Positions 1-8,378 of a DNA stretch of 64,000 bases are shown here, piece after piece. Position 1 is the first letter of the stretch, and each line of letters begins with the position of its first letter. Position numbers and translations under genes: made by a program. The notes beneath the pieces were generated by a model. The model searched no databases, had not been told where the DNA came from, and worked only from the letters and a program-made list of their open reading frames with translations. The stretch covers positions 744,001 to 808,000 of the forward strand of contig NZ_FXWI01000001.1 in NCBI RefSeq assembly GCF_900177765.1, given 5' to 3'. This DNA comes from Agreia sp. VKM Ac-1783. Lineage in GTDB: Bacteria > Actinomycetota > Actinomycetes > Actinomycetales > Microbacteriaceae.

Positions 1-175
1 GCAGGTAGTCGGTCATCAGAGGAAGGTGCGACCCGTGGTGCTCGATCGCCCCCGTAGGAATGACGACGACGGAGTCGGCGTCGAGCGCCGCGGTCGCGGC
101 CGGCCCAGACAGCTCGACGAGTTTGCGCGTTCCGAGGTCGTTCACGACGGGATCGCCCGCGTGGGCGCCACTCAT
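1..175 (-). CDS. Creatininase-family amidohydrolase, N-terminal part only
   Basis: Only the first 58 codons are in the window; the gene runs off the left edge. The visible end has the creatininase-family metal-site signature, with E45-H-H-G-S-H50 followed by L-P-L-M-T-D56, in which Glu, His and Asp normally bind the two metals. The family hydrolyses cyclic or linear amides such as creatinine; mycofactocin-system and riboflavin-pathway homologues also exist, so the substrate is open. The ATG overlaps the stop of the upstream FAD-linked oxidase by 4 bases (ATGA), so it is the last visible gene of the minus-strand importer/amidohydrolase operon. Confidence 0.85.
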   Translation of the reverse strand, partial: MSGAHAGDPVVNDLGTRKLVELSGPAATAALDADSVVVIPTGAIEHHGSHLPLMTDYL

Positions 176-1491
176 GAACCTGCTCCGGCAGCAGTCTTTC
201 CCTGCAGCTTGCCGGGATTCAGCAGCCCGCGCGGATCGGTGCTCTCGGCGAGAGCGAGAGTGCGCTCGACCTCGTGGTCGACGAACCAGACGTGCGGGTT
301 GTGTACGCCGACGCCGATCGCAGCGAGCTTGTCGAAGCCCTCGTAGACTTTCTCGGCACTCTCGTAGATGCCCGCCAGCATGCCGATCGGGCGGTTCTTC
401 TGAGCCTCGATGTGCAGCATGCCGCCGGGGTACACGGCGTGCACCTCGTCGATGCGGTCGACGAGCGCGTCGCCGGCGACCTCGATGTGAAAGTACTTGC
501 CCGGGTCGCTCTTCTGCAGCCACTCGATGGGGTGGTTGTACGAGATCATGCTCAGCTTCATGGCGGTCTGCGGGCCCTCGCGCACCTCTTCTACGCGGCC
601 TCCCGCGGCTTCGATGAGGGCTGTCGCGGCGGGGACGGCCGCGATGTCGATGATGGCGCGAAGGCTCGCGCGGTCTTTGGGGATGCCCGGGTCGGCGGGC
701 AGCGCATTGGCGAGTACCGGCAGATCGGCAGAGACAAGGCGCGGAGTCGGCTCGAGTTGCCCGATCTCGCGAATGACGGAGATGGCCTCGGAGAAGGTGT
801 CGAAGCTGGCGAACAGACCCCGCCAGTCCTGCAGAGGCTCGAGCGCGATGGTCGCCTGGGCGATGATGCCCGCCGTGCCGTAGGTGTGCACATACGGCTG
901 CGCGTCGTCGCCGTCGACGTGCACGAGCCGCGCATCCGGGGTGGCGTGAACGACGTCGAGAGCGAGAACGAAGCCCTCGTGGTTGGAGCCGTGGGCGATC
1001 GATCCGGTGCCGCCCGAGCCACCCGAGAGGAAGCCGCCGATGGAGGACTGTGCCGTCGAGGGGTACATGAGGATCTGCTGGCCCGACTCGCGGGCGGCCT
1101 GTTCGATCGTGACGATCGGGGTGCCGGCCAACGCTGTGAGGAACCCGTCGCCGACCTCGACGACGCCCCGCAGCTTCGACAGGTCGAGCACGAGACCGTT
1201 CTCGATCGGAATGGCCTGGCCGTAATTGCCGGTTCCCTTGCCGCGAGGAGTGATTCCCACGCCGTGACGAACGGCCGCGGCGACCACCTCGGCCACCTGT
1301 TCCGCCGTCGTCGGGAACGCCACGATGTCGGCGAGACCAAGCGGAAGCTGCTCGGTGATGATCGGCGACAGGTACGAGCCGTCGGCCGAGGCCTTCTCAC
1401 GGGCGCGGAGTTCGGTGGTCACGCCGCGCTCACCCAGAATCGCGCTGAGTTCTGTAGCGAGGGATGCGATGGGCTCGGTCAGGTCGGTCAT
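172..1491 (-). CDS. FAD-binding oxidase/dehydrogenase, GlcD/VAO type
   Basis: A 439-residue flavoprotein of the vanillyl-alcohol-oxidase/PCMH superfamily. The FAD-binding half (about residues 50-225) shows the typical P-R-G-K-G-T-G-N-Y-G loop near residues 82-91, followed by V-L-D-L-S-K-L and a Gly-rich segment G-G-F-L-S-G-G-S-G-G-T-G. Family members oxidise hydroxy acids, alcohols or amines and pass electrons to oxygen or a membrane acceptor. Its partners are an ABC importer upstream and a creatininase-like hydrolase overlapping downstream, so it probably oxidises an imported small molecule or its product. The substrate cannot be read from the sequence. Confidence 0.85.
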   Translation of the reverse strand: MTDLTEPIASLATELSAILGERGVTTELRAREKASADGSYLSPIITEQLPLGLADIVAFPTTAEQVAEVVAAAVRHGVGITPRGKGTGNYGQAIPIENGLVLDLSKLRGVVEVGDGFLTALAGTPIVTIEQAARESGQQILMYPSTAQSSIGGFLSGGSGGTGSIAHGSNHEGFVLALDVVHATPDARLVHVDGDDAQPYVHTYGTAGIIAQATIALEPLQDWRGLFASFDTFSEAISVIREIGQLEPTPRLVSADLPVLANALPADPGIPKDRASLRAIIDIAAVPAATALIEAAGGRVEEVREGPQTAMKLSMISYNHPIEWLQKSDPGKYFHIEVAGDALVDRIDEVHAVYPGGMLHIEAQKNRPIGMLAGIYESAEKVYEGFDKLAAIGVGVHNPHVWFVDHEVERTLALAESTDPRGLLNPGKLQGKTAAGAGS

Positions 1492-1518
1492 GGTGCGGGT
1501 CCTTAGATGGTGCCGAAT

Positions 1519-1535
1519 GATGATGGCCCATCATC
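1519..1535. promoter_or_regulatory. Perfect palindrome upstream of the FAD oxidase
   Basis: GATGATGG-C-CCATCATC has perfect 8-base arms around one base. It lies 28 bases upstream of the oxidase start and downstream of the importer lipoprotein gene. It could be an operator for a GntR/FadR-type dimer or an mRNA hairpin inside the operon. No regulator is proven. Confidence 0.4.
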
Positions 1536-1605
1536 GGCCGCCTGTCGCTCACTCGAGGTATGCGCCAGGCGACCGATGAAGGGCCGACGGTTTTGCAGCT
1601 ACGTG

Positions 1606-2781
1606 TTACTTCAGGCCGATGGTCTGATCGATGAACTCGTTGGTGAAGAGGTCGGAGGTCTTCAGACCCTCAGCCGGGGGAGTGCCGAGCTTGGTGAAGA
1701 TCGGCGTATCGATGTCGAGGACCTTCTGAACGCGAGCCTCGTCGAAGTCGCCGATGTAGGCGTTGTCTCCGTTGCTGACCAGGCCGAGCTTCTTCATCGT
1801 GTCGACCGAGTAGTCGGCCACGCCCTCGTCGTAGACCCATCCGGTATCGAACTGGTCGACGAGGTCGAGGATGAGCTTGTTCGTCGCGGCGGGGTCGGCG
1901 AAGTAGTCGACCTCTGCCTGCTGCAGAACGGGCACGAGCTTGGTGAGGCAGGGCGAGAGCTTCTCGAGATCAGCGGAGCGCACCGAGACGGCCGCTGCGT
2001 AGATCGGGTAGCCGGCGTCGTGGATCAGCTGGTACGCGACCGGCTTCTTCCATGCGTCGACCTCGTTCTCGTAGATGTAGGGTTCGGCGCTCGCGAAGCC
2101 CTGCTGCGCGTCTTTGCCCTGCGCGGTCACGAAGTTGGCGGGCGTTCCGTCGTAACCGCCGTCTGCCTGGGCTTCGGGAACGATTCCCGCGCCCTTGAGG
2201 TACTCCATATAGGCCGCTCCGCCGAAGTACTTGATGATGGCGCCGGCCTTCGCGAGATCGGCGATGGTCTTCACGTCGGGGTACGTCTTCGGATCCCACA
2301 TGATCATCTGCGGGTTGATCTCGAGCGGAGCGAAGACGGCCGTGGTGGGCATGTCGGCCGAGAGCTGGATCGCCTCGTCGGTGTTCGCGTAGCCGAGGGT
2401 GATGCTGTCGTCGGTGTACATCTGCGAGGTCACGGTCTGAAAGCCGATCGCGGGGCCGCCGGAGCGCACTTCGAGGTTCACTCCCGTGTATTCGCCCTTC
2501 GAGTAGAGGGGCCCCGAGACGCTCTTGTTGCCTGCGTCGACCACGGCATCGTCACCGAACATGGAGTACAGGTGGCCGTGCTCCGCCTCCGGGTTCCAGT
2601 CGGTCTGGATCGTGATGGTCGCGGGGCATCCGGCAGCAGCGAGGTCGACCGAGCCGATCTTGAGATCTTTGGCTGCGTCGGTTGCGGTGTCGGTTCCGCC
2701 GGCCGAGCAGCCGGTGAGGACGAGTGCCGTTGAGGCGAGAAGGCCCGCGGCCATGAGTGACCTCGATCGAGTGATGCGCAT
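1606..2781 (-). CDS. ABC transporter substrate-binding lipoprotein, NMT1/SsuA type
   Basis: A 391-residue extracytoplasmic binding protein. The N-terminus is a lipoprotein signal: Arg-rich start, hydrophobic stretch and lipobox L-T-G-C with Cys25 as the acylated residue. The mature part resembles the NitT/TauT/ThiY (NMT1) class, which binds sulfonates, pyrimidine precursors, nitrate or similar small ligands. It lies in order with its permease and ATPase, which are transcribed ahead of it. An amidohydrolase and a flavin oxidase in the same operon suggest the ligand is an amide- or N-heterocycle-containing compound (inferred). Confidence 0.88.
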   Translation of the reverse strand: MRITRSRSLMAAGLLASTALVLTGCSAGGTDTATDAAKDLKIGSVDLAAAGCPATITIQTDWNPEAEHGHLYSMFGDDAVVDAGNKSVSGPLYSKGEYTGVNLEVRSGGPAIGFQTVTSQMYTDDSITLGYANTDEAIQLSADMPTTAVFAPLEINPQMIMWDPKTYPDVKTIADLAKAGAIIKYFGGAAYMEYLKGAGIVPEAQADGGYDGTPANFVTAQGKDAQQGFASAEPYIYENEVDAWKKPVAYQLIHDAGYPIYAAAVSVRSADLEKLSPCLTKLVPVLQQAEVDYFADPAATNKLILDLVDQFDTGWVYDEGVADYSVDTMKKLGLVSNGDNAYIGDFDEARVQKVLDIDTPIFTKLGTPPAEGLKTSDLFTNEFIDQTIGLK

Positions 2782-2880
2782 TTCATCTCCTTGTGTGATG
2801 TGCAGGGTGCGAAGCGGTTCCGTGCGGTGAAGGGTGCTGCTGTGAAACGGATGGGTCGGGTATCGCCGACCACCGGTGAC

Positions 2881-3750
2881 CTACTTGCTGTAGTCGTACC
2901 AGCGGCCCACGGCGAGCTTGCCCAGCCAGCCGAAGACGAGAAAGACCACGACGCCGAAGAGCGAGGCGACGATGATGGCGGCGAACAGTTCGGGGCCCTG
3001 CACTCGGGACTGGTAGTTGCTGATCAGCGACCCGAGGCCGGGCTCGCCACGGCGGAAGAAGAAGTCGCCCACGATGGCGCCGACGACCGCGAGTCCGGCC
3101 GAGATGCGCATTCCGGCGAAGATCGCCGGGAGTGCGGCGGGAAACTCGAGCTTCTGAAGGACGGTCCAGCGACTGGCCTTCTGCAGCTGGAACAGCTCCC
3201 GCTGGCCCTTGTCGACCGACTGCAACCCGAAGAGCGTGTTCGACACGATCGGGAACAGCGAGATCATGACGCAGACGATCACGCGGGCGGGAAAGTCGAA
3301 GCCGAACCAGAAACCGATGAGCGGCACGAGCGCCAGAATCGGAATGCACTGAAGGATGACGGCGTACGGAAAGAGGGATCGCTCTATCCAGCGGGCCTGA
3401 CTCATGGCGACAGCCCAGACGAAGCCGATGACGATCGCGATCGCGAGCCCGGTGAGGGCGACTCCCGCCGAACGTCCCAGCGCCCCCATGATGTCGCCCA
3501 AGACCTTCGGGTCGAGGAACGCCTCTTCGATGATCACGTGGGGTGCGGGAACCAGGAACGAGCGAGCCGGGTCGAGCAGCACATAGCTGACGAAGTACCA
3601 GATCGCGAGGATCACGATGAAGACGATCACGGGCGGCACCCACGAGGGGAATCGGCCGCCGCGTCGCTTCGGCATATCGGATGCGCGGGACATGGTGCGG
3701 ATCTTGGGGTTCGTGGCGACCGGCCCGGTCGGTGGAGCGGTCGTGGTCAC
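2881..3750 (-). CDS. ABC transporter permease, NitT/TauT family
   Basis: A 289-residue inner-membrane permease with about six hydrophobic segments after a charged cytoplasmic N-terminus, and a BPD_transp_1-type EAA loop around residues 185-215 (F-P-A-A-L-P-A-I-F-A-G-M-R). The chosen start is a GTG whose TGA-overlapping context (GTGA) couples it to the upstream ATPase stop at 3747. A longer reading frame extends through the ATPase gene but is only its alternate-frame shadow. It forms the membrane channel of the importer with the ATPase and the lipoprotein. Confidence 0.87.
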   Translation of the reverse strand: MTTTAPPTGPVATNPKIRTMSRASDMPKRRGGRFPSWVPPVIVFIVILAIWYFVSYVLLDPARSFLVPAPHVIIEEAFLDPKVLGDIMGALGRSAGVALTGLAIAIVIGFVWAVAMSQARWIERSLFPYAVILQCIPILALVPLIGFWFGFDFPARVIVCVMISLFPIVSNTLFGLQSVDKGQRELFQLQKASRWTVLQKLEFPAALPAIFAGMRISAGLAVVGAIVGDFFFRRGEPGLGSLISNYQSRVQGPELFAAIIVASLFGVVVFLVFGWLGKLAVGRWYDYSK

Positions 3751-4529
3751 GAGTGTCCCTTTCTGAGCGCGTGCGAGACCTCGCCGGCGAGTTCGGCGAA
3801 CTCGGGGGTGAAACGGATCTCGGGATCGCGCGGGTACGCGAAGGGAACGTCGAAGGTCTCGACAATCTTGCCCGGGCGGCCCGACATCACGACGACTCTG
3901 GTCGAGAGGTAGACGGCCTCCGACACCGAGTGGGTGATGAAGAGCCCGGCGAACTGCTGCTCGGTGAAGAGCTTGATCAGCTCGTCGTTGAGGCGCTCGC
4001 GTGTGATCTCGTCGAGGGCGCCGAACGGCTCGTCGAAGAGAAAGAGCTCGGGGTCGAGTGTCAGCGACCGCGCCAGGGAAGCGCGCATGCGCATTCCACC
4101 CGAGAGCGTCCTGGGCAGTTGCTTCTCGAAGCCGGCGAGTCCCACGAGTTCGATGGCCTTCGCTGCCTCGGCGACTCGTTTTTTCTTGGGGATGCCGTTC
4201 AGCTCGGCGAGCAGCTCGACATTGGCCTGCACGGTTCGCCACGGCAGGAGCGTCGCGTCTTGGAAGACGTAGCCGATGCGCTTGGTGGCGACATTCGTCT
4301 CGCCCGCCGTCGCTGGAGTGAGCCCGGAGGCGATGCGCAGAAGCGTGGACTTGCCGCATCCTGACGGCCCGACGACGGTGACGAATTCGCCCTTCTTCAC
4401 CGTGAGATCGACGCCGGAGAGCGCTGTCGTGCCGTTGGGGAACGTCATGGCGACGTCGGAGAAATGGAGAAGCTCGGTCGTCGTCGTCTCGGCAGGAGGT
4501 TCTGTCGTCAGGGTCATCGGGCTCATCAC
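3747..4529 (-). CDS. ABC transporter ATP-binding protein, SsuB/TauB type
   Basis: A 260-residue ATPase. Walker A is G-P-S-G-C-G-K-S-T at residues 54-62, the signature is L-S-G-G-M-R-M-R-A, Walker B is [12 protein letters not shown], and a switch His lies in T-H-S-V-S-E-A. These place it with nitrate/sulfonate/taurine-type importers. The ATG overlaps the stop of the upstream amidohydrolase (ATGA) and its own stop overlaps the permease GTG, so the three genes are translationally coupled. Confidence 0.92.
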   Translation of the reverse strand: MMSPMTLTTEPPAETTTTELLHFSDVAMTFPNGTTALSGVDLTVKKGEFVTVVGPSGCGKSTLLRIASGLTPATAGETNVATKRIGYVFQDATLLPWRTVQANVELLAELNGIPKKKRVAEAAKAIELVGLAGFEKQLPRTLSGGMRMRASLARSLTLDPELFLFDEPFGALDEITRERLNDELIKLFTEQQFAGLFITHSVSEAVYLSTRVVVMSGRPGKIVETFDVPFAYPRDPEIRFTPEFAELAGEVSHALRKGHS

Positions 4530-5791
4530 CTCTTTTCGAGAAGGAGTTCGGCCGGCTCGATGGACCGAGTCGGAAGGGCAATGTGGTGCGTGACCTCGCT
4601 GAAGGCGACGAGGCGCCCCGCGTGGATCACGTACCGGTCGGCGGGCGCGTTCGCGACCACATCCGCGAGATTTGCGCCGCGAACGGCGAGCAGCTCGGCC
4701 TTCGCGCCGACGGATACGCCGGCGGGCTCGAGATTCATGACCGAGCGGGCCCCCTCGCTGACCGCGGCATAGGCCTCGGGCACAGTGAGATGCCCGGCGG
4801 TCACGAGCAGAGATGCGGTTTCGAGGGCATCGCTGCGGCCCACCGGGTTGAACGGGTCACGCACATTGTCGGCGCCCGCACCCAACCGAACCCCGGCATC
4901 CAGAAGCCTGCGAACGGCCGTGAGGCCGCGCGGCGTCGATACCGGATGCTGCCAGCCCTGCAGATAGAGATTGGTGATGGGCAGCGTCACGATGCCGATG
5001 TCGCTGGCGAGAACCTCGTCGATGATGCGATCGAGTTCGTCGAGGTCGAGAGTTCCGAGGCGCACGCAGTGACCGGCCGTGACCGGCATCGACTCGGGCC
5101 AGTCACGCACGGTGCGAGCCAGCTCGGCGAGCGTGTACCCGCCCGTGAGACTCTCGTCGGTGTGGATGTCGACGCCCATGCCGCGACGCGCAGCAATGGC
5201 GAGCAGGCGCTGCAGATCGGCGCTCTGATCGTCGGCGAGGTGGGGTGCGCCACCCACGAGGTCGACTCCGAGATCGAGTGCCGCTTCGACATCGGCGCTG
5301 GGGATGGCCGGCCCGGCGAGGGCGGCGAGTTCGATGTGCATCAGGTCGCGCAGCTCGTCGCGTACCTGAACCAGCGCCTGGACACCGCGCAACGGAGAGT
5401 CGCCCGAGAGGACGTCGACGTGGCAGCGAATGGCGGTCGTGCCATTCTGCAGAAGCATGAGCGCGGCGCGACGAGCGCGGTCTGCGATGGACTCGACCGT
5501 CATCGTGGCCGAGTAGTCCTTCCACGATTCGATGGCCAGGCCGAGGTCGCCCATGGGCGGATCGATCAGGTCCCACGACAGCGCCTTGTCGAGGTGTGCG
5601 TGTGGTTCGGCGGGCGCGGTGAGCAGAACGAAGCCGGTGAGATCGAGGGTCTCGGATGCGGCTGCGGAACTCGCGCTGCCCGCTGGCCTCACACTGGCGA
5701 CGGTGTCGCCCGTGATCTCGACATCGACGACGGAGCCATCGTCGAGAGTCGCGGAGCGGAGGAGAGAGACGGCCCTCGGCAATGCGCTCAT
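4526..5791 (-). CDS. Cytosine-deaminase-like amidohydrolase
   Basis: A 421-residue member of the metal-dependent amidohydrolase superfamily. Metal-site signatures are P-H-A-H-L-D-K near residues 63-69, D-I-H-T-D-E-S, A-G-H-C and a late G-A-D-N-V-R-D-P. The combination resembles CodA-like cytosine/isoguanine deaminases and related ring-opening deaminases. The start at 5791 was preferred over an in-frame ATG 11 codons upstream because GGAGGG lies 7-8 bases before it. It is the first gene of the operon that continues with the ABC importer, so it probably acts on the imported compound. The exact substrate is unknown. Confidence 0.85.
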   Translation of the reverse strand: MSALPRAVSLLRSATLDDGSVVDVEITGDTVASVRPAGSASSAAASETLDLTGFVLLTAPAEPHAHLDKALSWDLIDPPMGDLGLAIESWKDYSATMTVESIADRARRAALMLLQNGTTAIRCHVDVLSGDSPLRGVQALVQVRDELRDLMHIELAALAGPAIPSADVEAALDLGVDLVGGAPHLADDQSADLQRLLAIAARRGMGVDIHTDESLTGGYTLAELARTVRDWPESMPVTAGHCVRLGTLDLDELDRIIDEVLASDIGIVTLPITNLYLQGWQHPVSTPRGLTAVRRLLDAGVRLGAGADNVRDPFNPVGRSDALETASLLVTAGHLTVPEAYAAVSEGARSVMNLEPAGVSVGAKAELLAVRGANLADVVANAPADRYVIHAGRLVAFSEVTHHIALPTRSIEPAELLLEKR

Positions 5792-5832
5792 TGTGTGCCC
5801 TCCGATGAACTTCTTGGGGCCCACGCCGGCCG

Positions 5833-5875
5833 GTTACGTGTCCACTCTAAGCAGTGGATATTTCGGACACGTAAC
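5833..5875. promoter_or_regulatory. Nested inverted repeats in divergent promoter region
   Basis: GTTACGTGTCC (5833-5843) is repeated perfectly inverted as GGACACGTAAC (5865-5875). Between them TCCACT and AGTGGA form a second, inner inverted repeat. The site lies between the divergent amidohydrolase operon and the ferredoxin-type reductase, where a regulator controlling both directions would bind. A second imperfect inverted pair (CATTTCCTCG / CGAGGAATG) follows at 5881-5909. Confidence 0.5.
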
Positions 5876-5997
5876 ACGAACATTTCCTCGCATGACGATC
5901 CGAGGAATGCTCGACGTCAGTGATCGAAGTGTGTCTTCGTCAAGGGTACTGTCACAGTGAACGAAGCAGCATCTTCTCACTGAAAGCCACCATCCCC

Positions 5998-6966
5998 ATG
6001 ACCCTCCACCTCTCTGAGATCGACGCCGTCGTGAGTCGCATCACCGATGTCGCCGACGGTGTGAAGACGATCGAGTTCCGCGCCGTCGACGGATCGGAAC
6101 TTCCCTCGTGGACTCCGGGCGCGCACCTCGACGTGGTCGTGCGCGAGGGAGTCGAGCGGCAGTACTCCCTCTGTGGAGACCCGGCCTACAGGCGCTCGTA
6201 TCGCATCGGGGTGCTGCTCGACGACAACGGGCGCGGCGGCTCACGCGCGATGCATACGGAGCTCTCCGTCGGAAGCAGGGTGCGTCTGCGCGGACCGCTC
6301 AACCACTTCGAGCTCGTGCCCGCCGAGAGCTACCTCTTCATCGCCGGGGGCATCGGAATCACGCCGTTGATCCCCATGATCCACTCCGCCGACGAAGCGG
6401 GAGCCTCCTGGTCTCTCGCCTATGCTGGTCGGTCGCGGCGCACGATGGCCTTCCTCGGTGAGTTAGAGGCTCTGTTCGGCGGTCGGGTGCGCGCGTTCGC
6501 GGCCGATTCCGACGAGGGCGAGGTGAGTCGAATGGATGTCGCGGCGCTCGTCGCAGAGGCCGCCGACGGAACCCTCGTCTACTGTTGCGGCCCGGCCCGC
6601 CTTCTCGCCGCCGTCGAAGACGCATGCGCCTCGCTGCCGCACGGCAGCCTGCACCTCGAGCGATTCGAGGCCCGAGACGCGGGAGCGCCCGTGCTCGACG
6701 ACTCGTTCGAAGTCGAACTCACGCTGTCGGGGGAGACCCTCACGGTGCCACCCGACAGATCGATCCTCGATGTCGTCGAAGGGTCCGGAGTGCTCGTTCT
6801 CTCGTCGTGTCGGGAGGGAACGTGCGGAACCTGCGAGACGCCCGTCGTCTCGGGCGAGGTGGATCATCGCGATTCGGTGCTGACCCCCGACGAGCAGGCC
6901 GACAACGAGGTCATGATGATCTGCGTGTCTCGGGCGGCCTGCCCGCGCCTGGTGCTCGAGCTCTGA
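5998..6966 (+). CDS. Phthalate-dioxygenase-reductase-type oxidoreductase (FMN/NAD, 2Fe-2S)
   Basis: A 322-residue electron-transfer protein. The N-terminal flavin domain has R-Q-Y-S-L, the NAD domain has G-G-I-G-I-T-P-L, and the C-terminal plant-type ferredoxin domain has C-R-E-G-T-C-G-T-C with a fourth Cys in M-I-C-V-S. The order flavin-NAD-ferredoxin is that of phthalate dioxygenase reductase and VanB. These normally feed a Rieske oxygenase, but none is seen in this window, so the partner is unknown. The start at 5998 gives a usual-length N-terminus; no strong ribosome binding site is visible. The stop is 8 bases from that of the next gene on the other strand. Confidence 0.85.
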   Translation: MTLHLSEIDAVVSRITDVADGVKTIEFRAVDGSELPSWTPGAHLDVVVREGVERQYSLCGDPAYRRSYRIGVLLDDNGRGGSRAMHTELSVGSRVRLRGPLNHFELVPAESYLFIAGGIGITPLIPMIHSADEAGASWSLAYAGRSRRTMAFLGELEALFGGRVRAFAADSDEGEVSRMDVAALVAEAADGTLVYCCGPARLLAAVEDACASLPHGSLHLERFEARDAGAPVLDDSFEVELTLSGETLTVPPDRSILDVVEGSGVLVLSSCREGTCGTCETPVVSGEVDHRDSVLTPDEQADNEVMMICVSRAACPRLVLEL

Positions 6967-6973
6967 CACCGAC

Positions 6974-8290
6974 TCAGACGGTTCTCGCGGCGAGAAGCGT
7001 CGTGAGCGCTGCGGCCAGGTCTCGCTGGTCGTGGCCGACGAGCTCGTAGTCGCGCACGACCACGCGTCCGCCCACGACGACGTGCTTCGGGCGGCGACCG
7101 GGGCTGGCCCACAGCAAGCCCGCGACGGGATCCGCGACACCGGCATCGGCCACGCCGGAGACGTCCCAGACGCACAGATCTGCTGCGGCGCCGTGGCGCA
7201 GATGCCCCAGCTCTTCGCGCCCGAGTCCGAGCGCCGAACCCTCGCTCGCCATGCCGAGAACCTCGCGTGCGGCGAGAGGGCGCCCGACCAGAGGGGCGAC
7301 CTGCATGGCGAGACGCGCGTCGGCCAGCAGATGGCCCGCATCATTGCTGCCTCCCCCACTCGTGCCGAGCCCGACGGAGATACCGGCCTCGCGGAGCGCG
7401 GCGACAGGGGCGATTCCCCACCCCATCGGCAGATCGCAGCCGGGCGCGTGAGTCGCGGTGATACCGGCGGATGCGAGCCGCGCGATCTCCTCGGGCGTGA
7501 CGGCACAGAGATGGGCGATGGTGACATCGGGTGCGAGCCACCCCCACTCATCGAGCAGGTCGATCGGGCGCCGGCCGTACTTCTCGAGCGCGATCGCCAC
7601 GTCGACCTGCTCGTTGGCCTGGGTTCGCCGGCGCAGTCCGTGCCGGTCGGCCACCTCGGCGAGCAATCGGAACGTCTGCTCGCTGTCGCTGTGCACTCCG
7701 GCCGGTCCGACGGCCAGCTGCAGCATCCCGTCGTTCGAGATGCCGGCGTCGCCGTGCGGCACGAGCGCGCTGACGATGCGCTCCGCTGACAGCGCGGCTT
7801 CCTCGGGGTCGTCGCGAGCCGAGCCACGTACGAAGACGAGTCTGCCGCCCAGTTCCGCGGCGGCCGACGCCGTGGCGCGCGCGATGCCCATATCGTCACA
7901 GCCCGCGGGCCACGTGAGGTGGTGGTCTGCGACGGTCGTGACCCCCGAGAGCAGACCCTCGGCGACGCCGACGAGCGCGGCAGCGCGTGCCAGCTCAGGA
8001 TCGATTCCGACGCGGGCGTATGCCGCCGCCATCGTCGGCAGCCAGTCGCTCATAGCGACCCCGCGTGTGCCGGGCAGTGTTCGGAACGCGCTCTGCAGCA
8101 GGTGGTGGTGAGCGTTCACGAGACCCGGCGTCACGACGCAGCCGGACGCATCCAGAACGTCGACCTCATCGCTCTCGCCGGTTGCCGCCACGGCCCCGGA
8201 GACCACGACTCCGTCGGCCAGGGCGAGATCGTTTGCGCTCTCGTTGGTCTCGTCGATCATCGTTGTGACGGCATTGTTGATGAGGAGCAT
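6974..8290 (-). CDS. 8-oxoguanine deaminase-like amidohydrolase (TRZ/ATZ family)
   Basis: A 438-residue amidohydrolase of the TrzN/AtzB branch. Metal-ligand signatures are N-A-H-H-H near residues 60-63, V-A-D-H-H-L-T-W-P, a mid-protein H-L-C-A and S-N-D-A-G-H-L. T-H-A-P-G-C-D-L-P-M-G-W-G is characteristic of 8-oxoguanine deaminases, which convert 8-oxoguanine to uric acid. The gene lies next to xdhC and a molybdo-hydroxylase, which fits a purine-salvage or purine-degradation role. Other aminohydrolase substrates cannot be excluded. It is divergent from xdhC. Confidence 0.85.
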   Translation of the reverse strand: MLLINNAVTTMIDETNESANDLALADGVVVSGAVAATGESDEVDVLDASGCVVTPGLVNAHHHLLQSAFRTLPGTRGVAMSDWLPTMAAAYARVGIDPELARAAALVGVAEGLLSGVTTVADHHLTWPAGCDDMGIARATASAAAELGGRLVFVRGSARDDPEEAALSAERIVSALVPHGDAGISNDGMLQLAVGPAGVHSDSEQTFRLLAEVADRHGLRRRTQANEQVDVAIALEKYGRRPIDLLDEWGWLAPDVTIAHLCAVTPEEIARLASAGITATHAPGCDLPMGWGIAPVAALREAGISVGLGTSGGGSNDAGHLLADARLAMQVAPLVGRPLAAREVLGMASEGSALGLGREELGHLRHGAAADLCVWDVSGVADAGVADPVAGLLWASPGRRPKHVVVGGRVVVRDYELVGHDQRDLAAALTTLLAARTV

Positions 8291-8378
8291 TGACCAGTTC
8301 TAGCACCTCCGTGTGTCAGGATTGTGTCAGTCGAGGTGAGGCTTTATCGCCGTTCTCGAAGTCGAAAGTGACGTTCCC

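Noticed and set aside
1599-1613. ACGTGTTAC near the end of the binding-protein gene as a second copy of the 5833 operator
   Set aside because: It is a partial match that lies over the stop codon of the lipoprotein gene and has no inverted partner.
2881-4581. A long minus-strand reading frame that would fuse the ABC permease to upstream sequence
   Set aside because: Its first half is the alternate frame of the ATPase gene, low-complexity in Arg, and the permease has a proper GTG start at 3750 in GTGA overlap.
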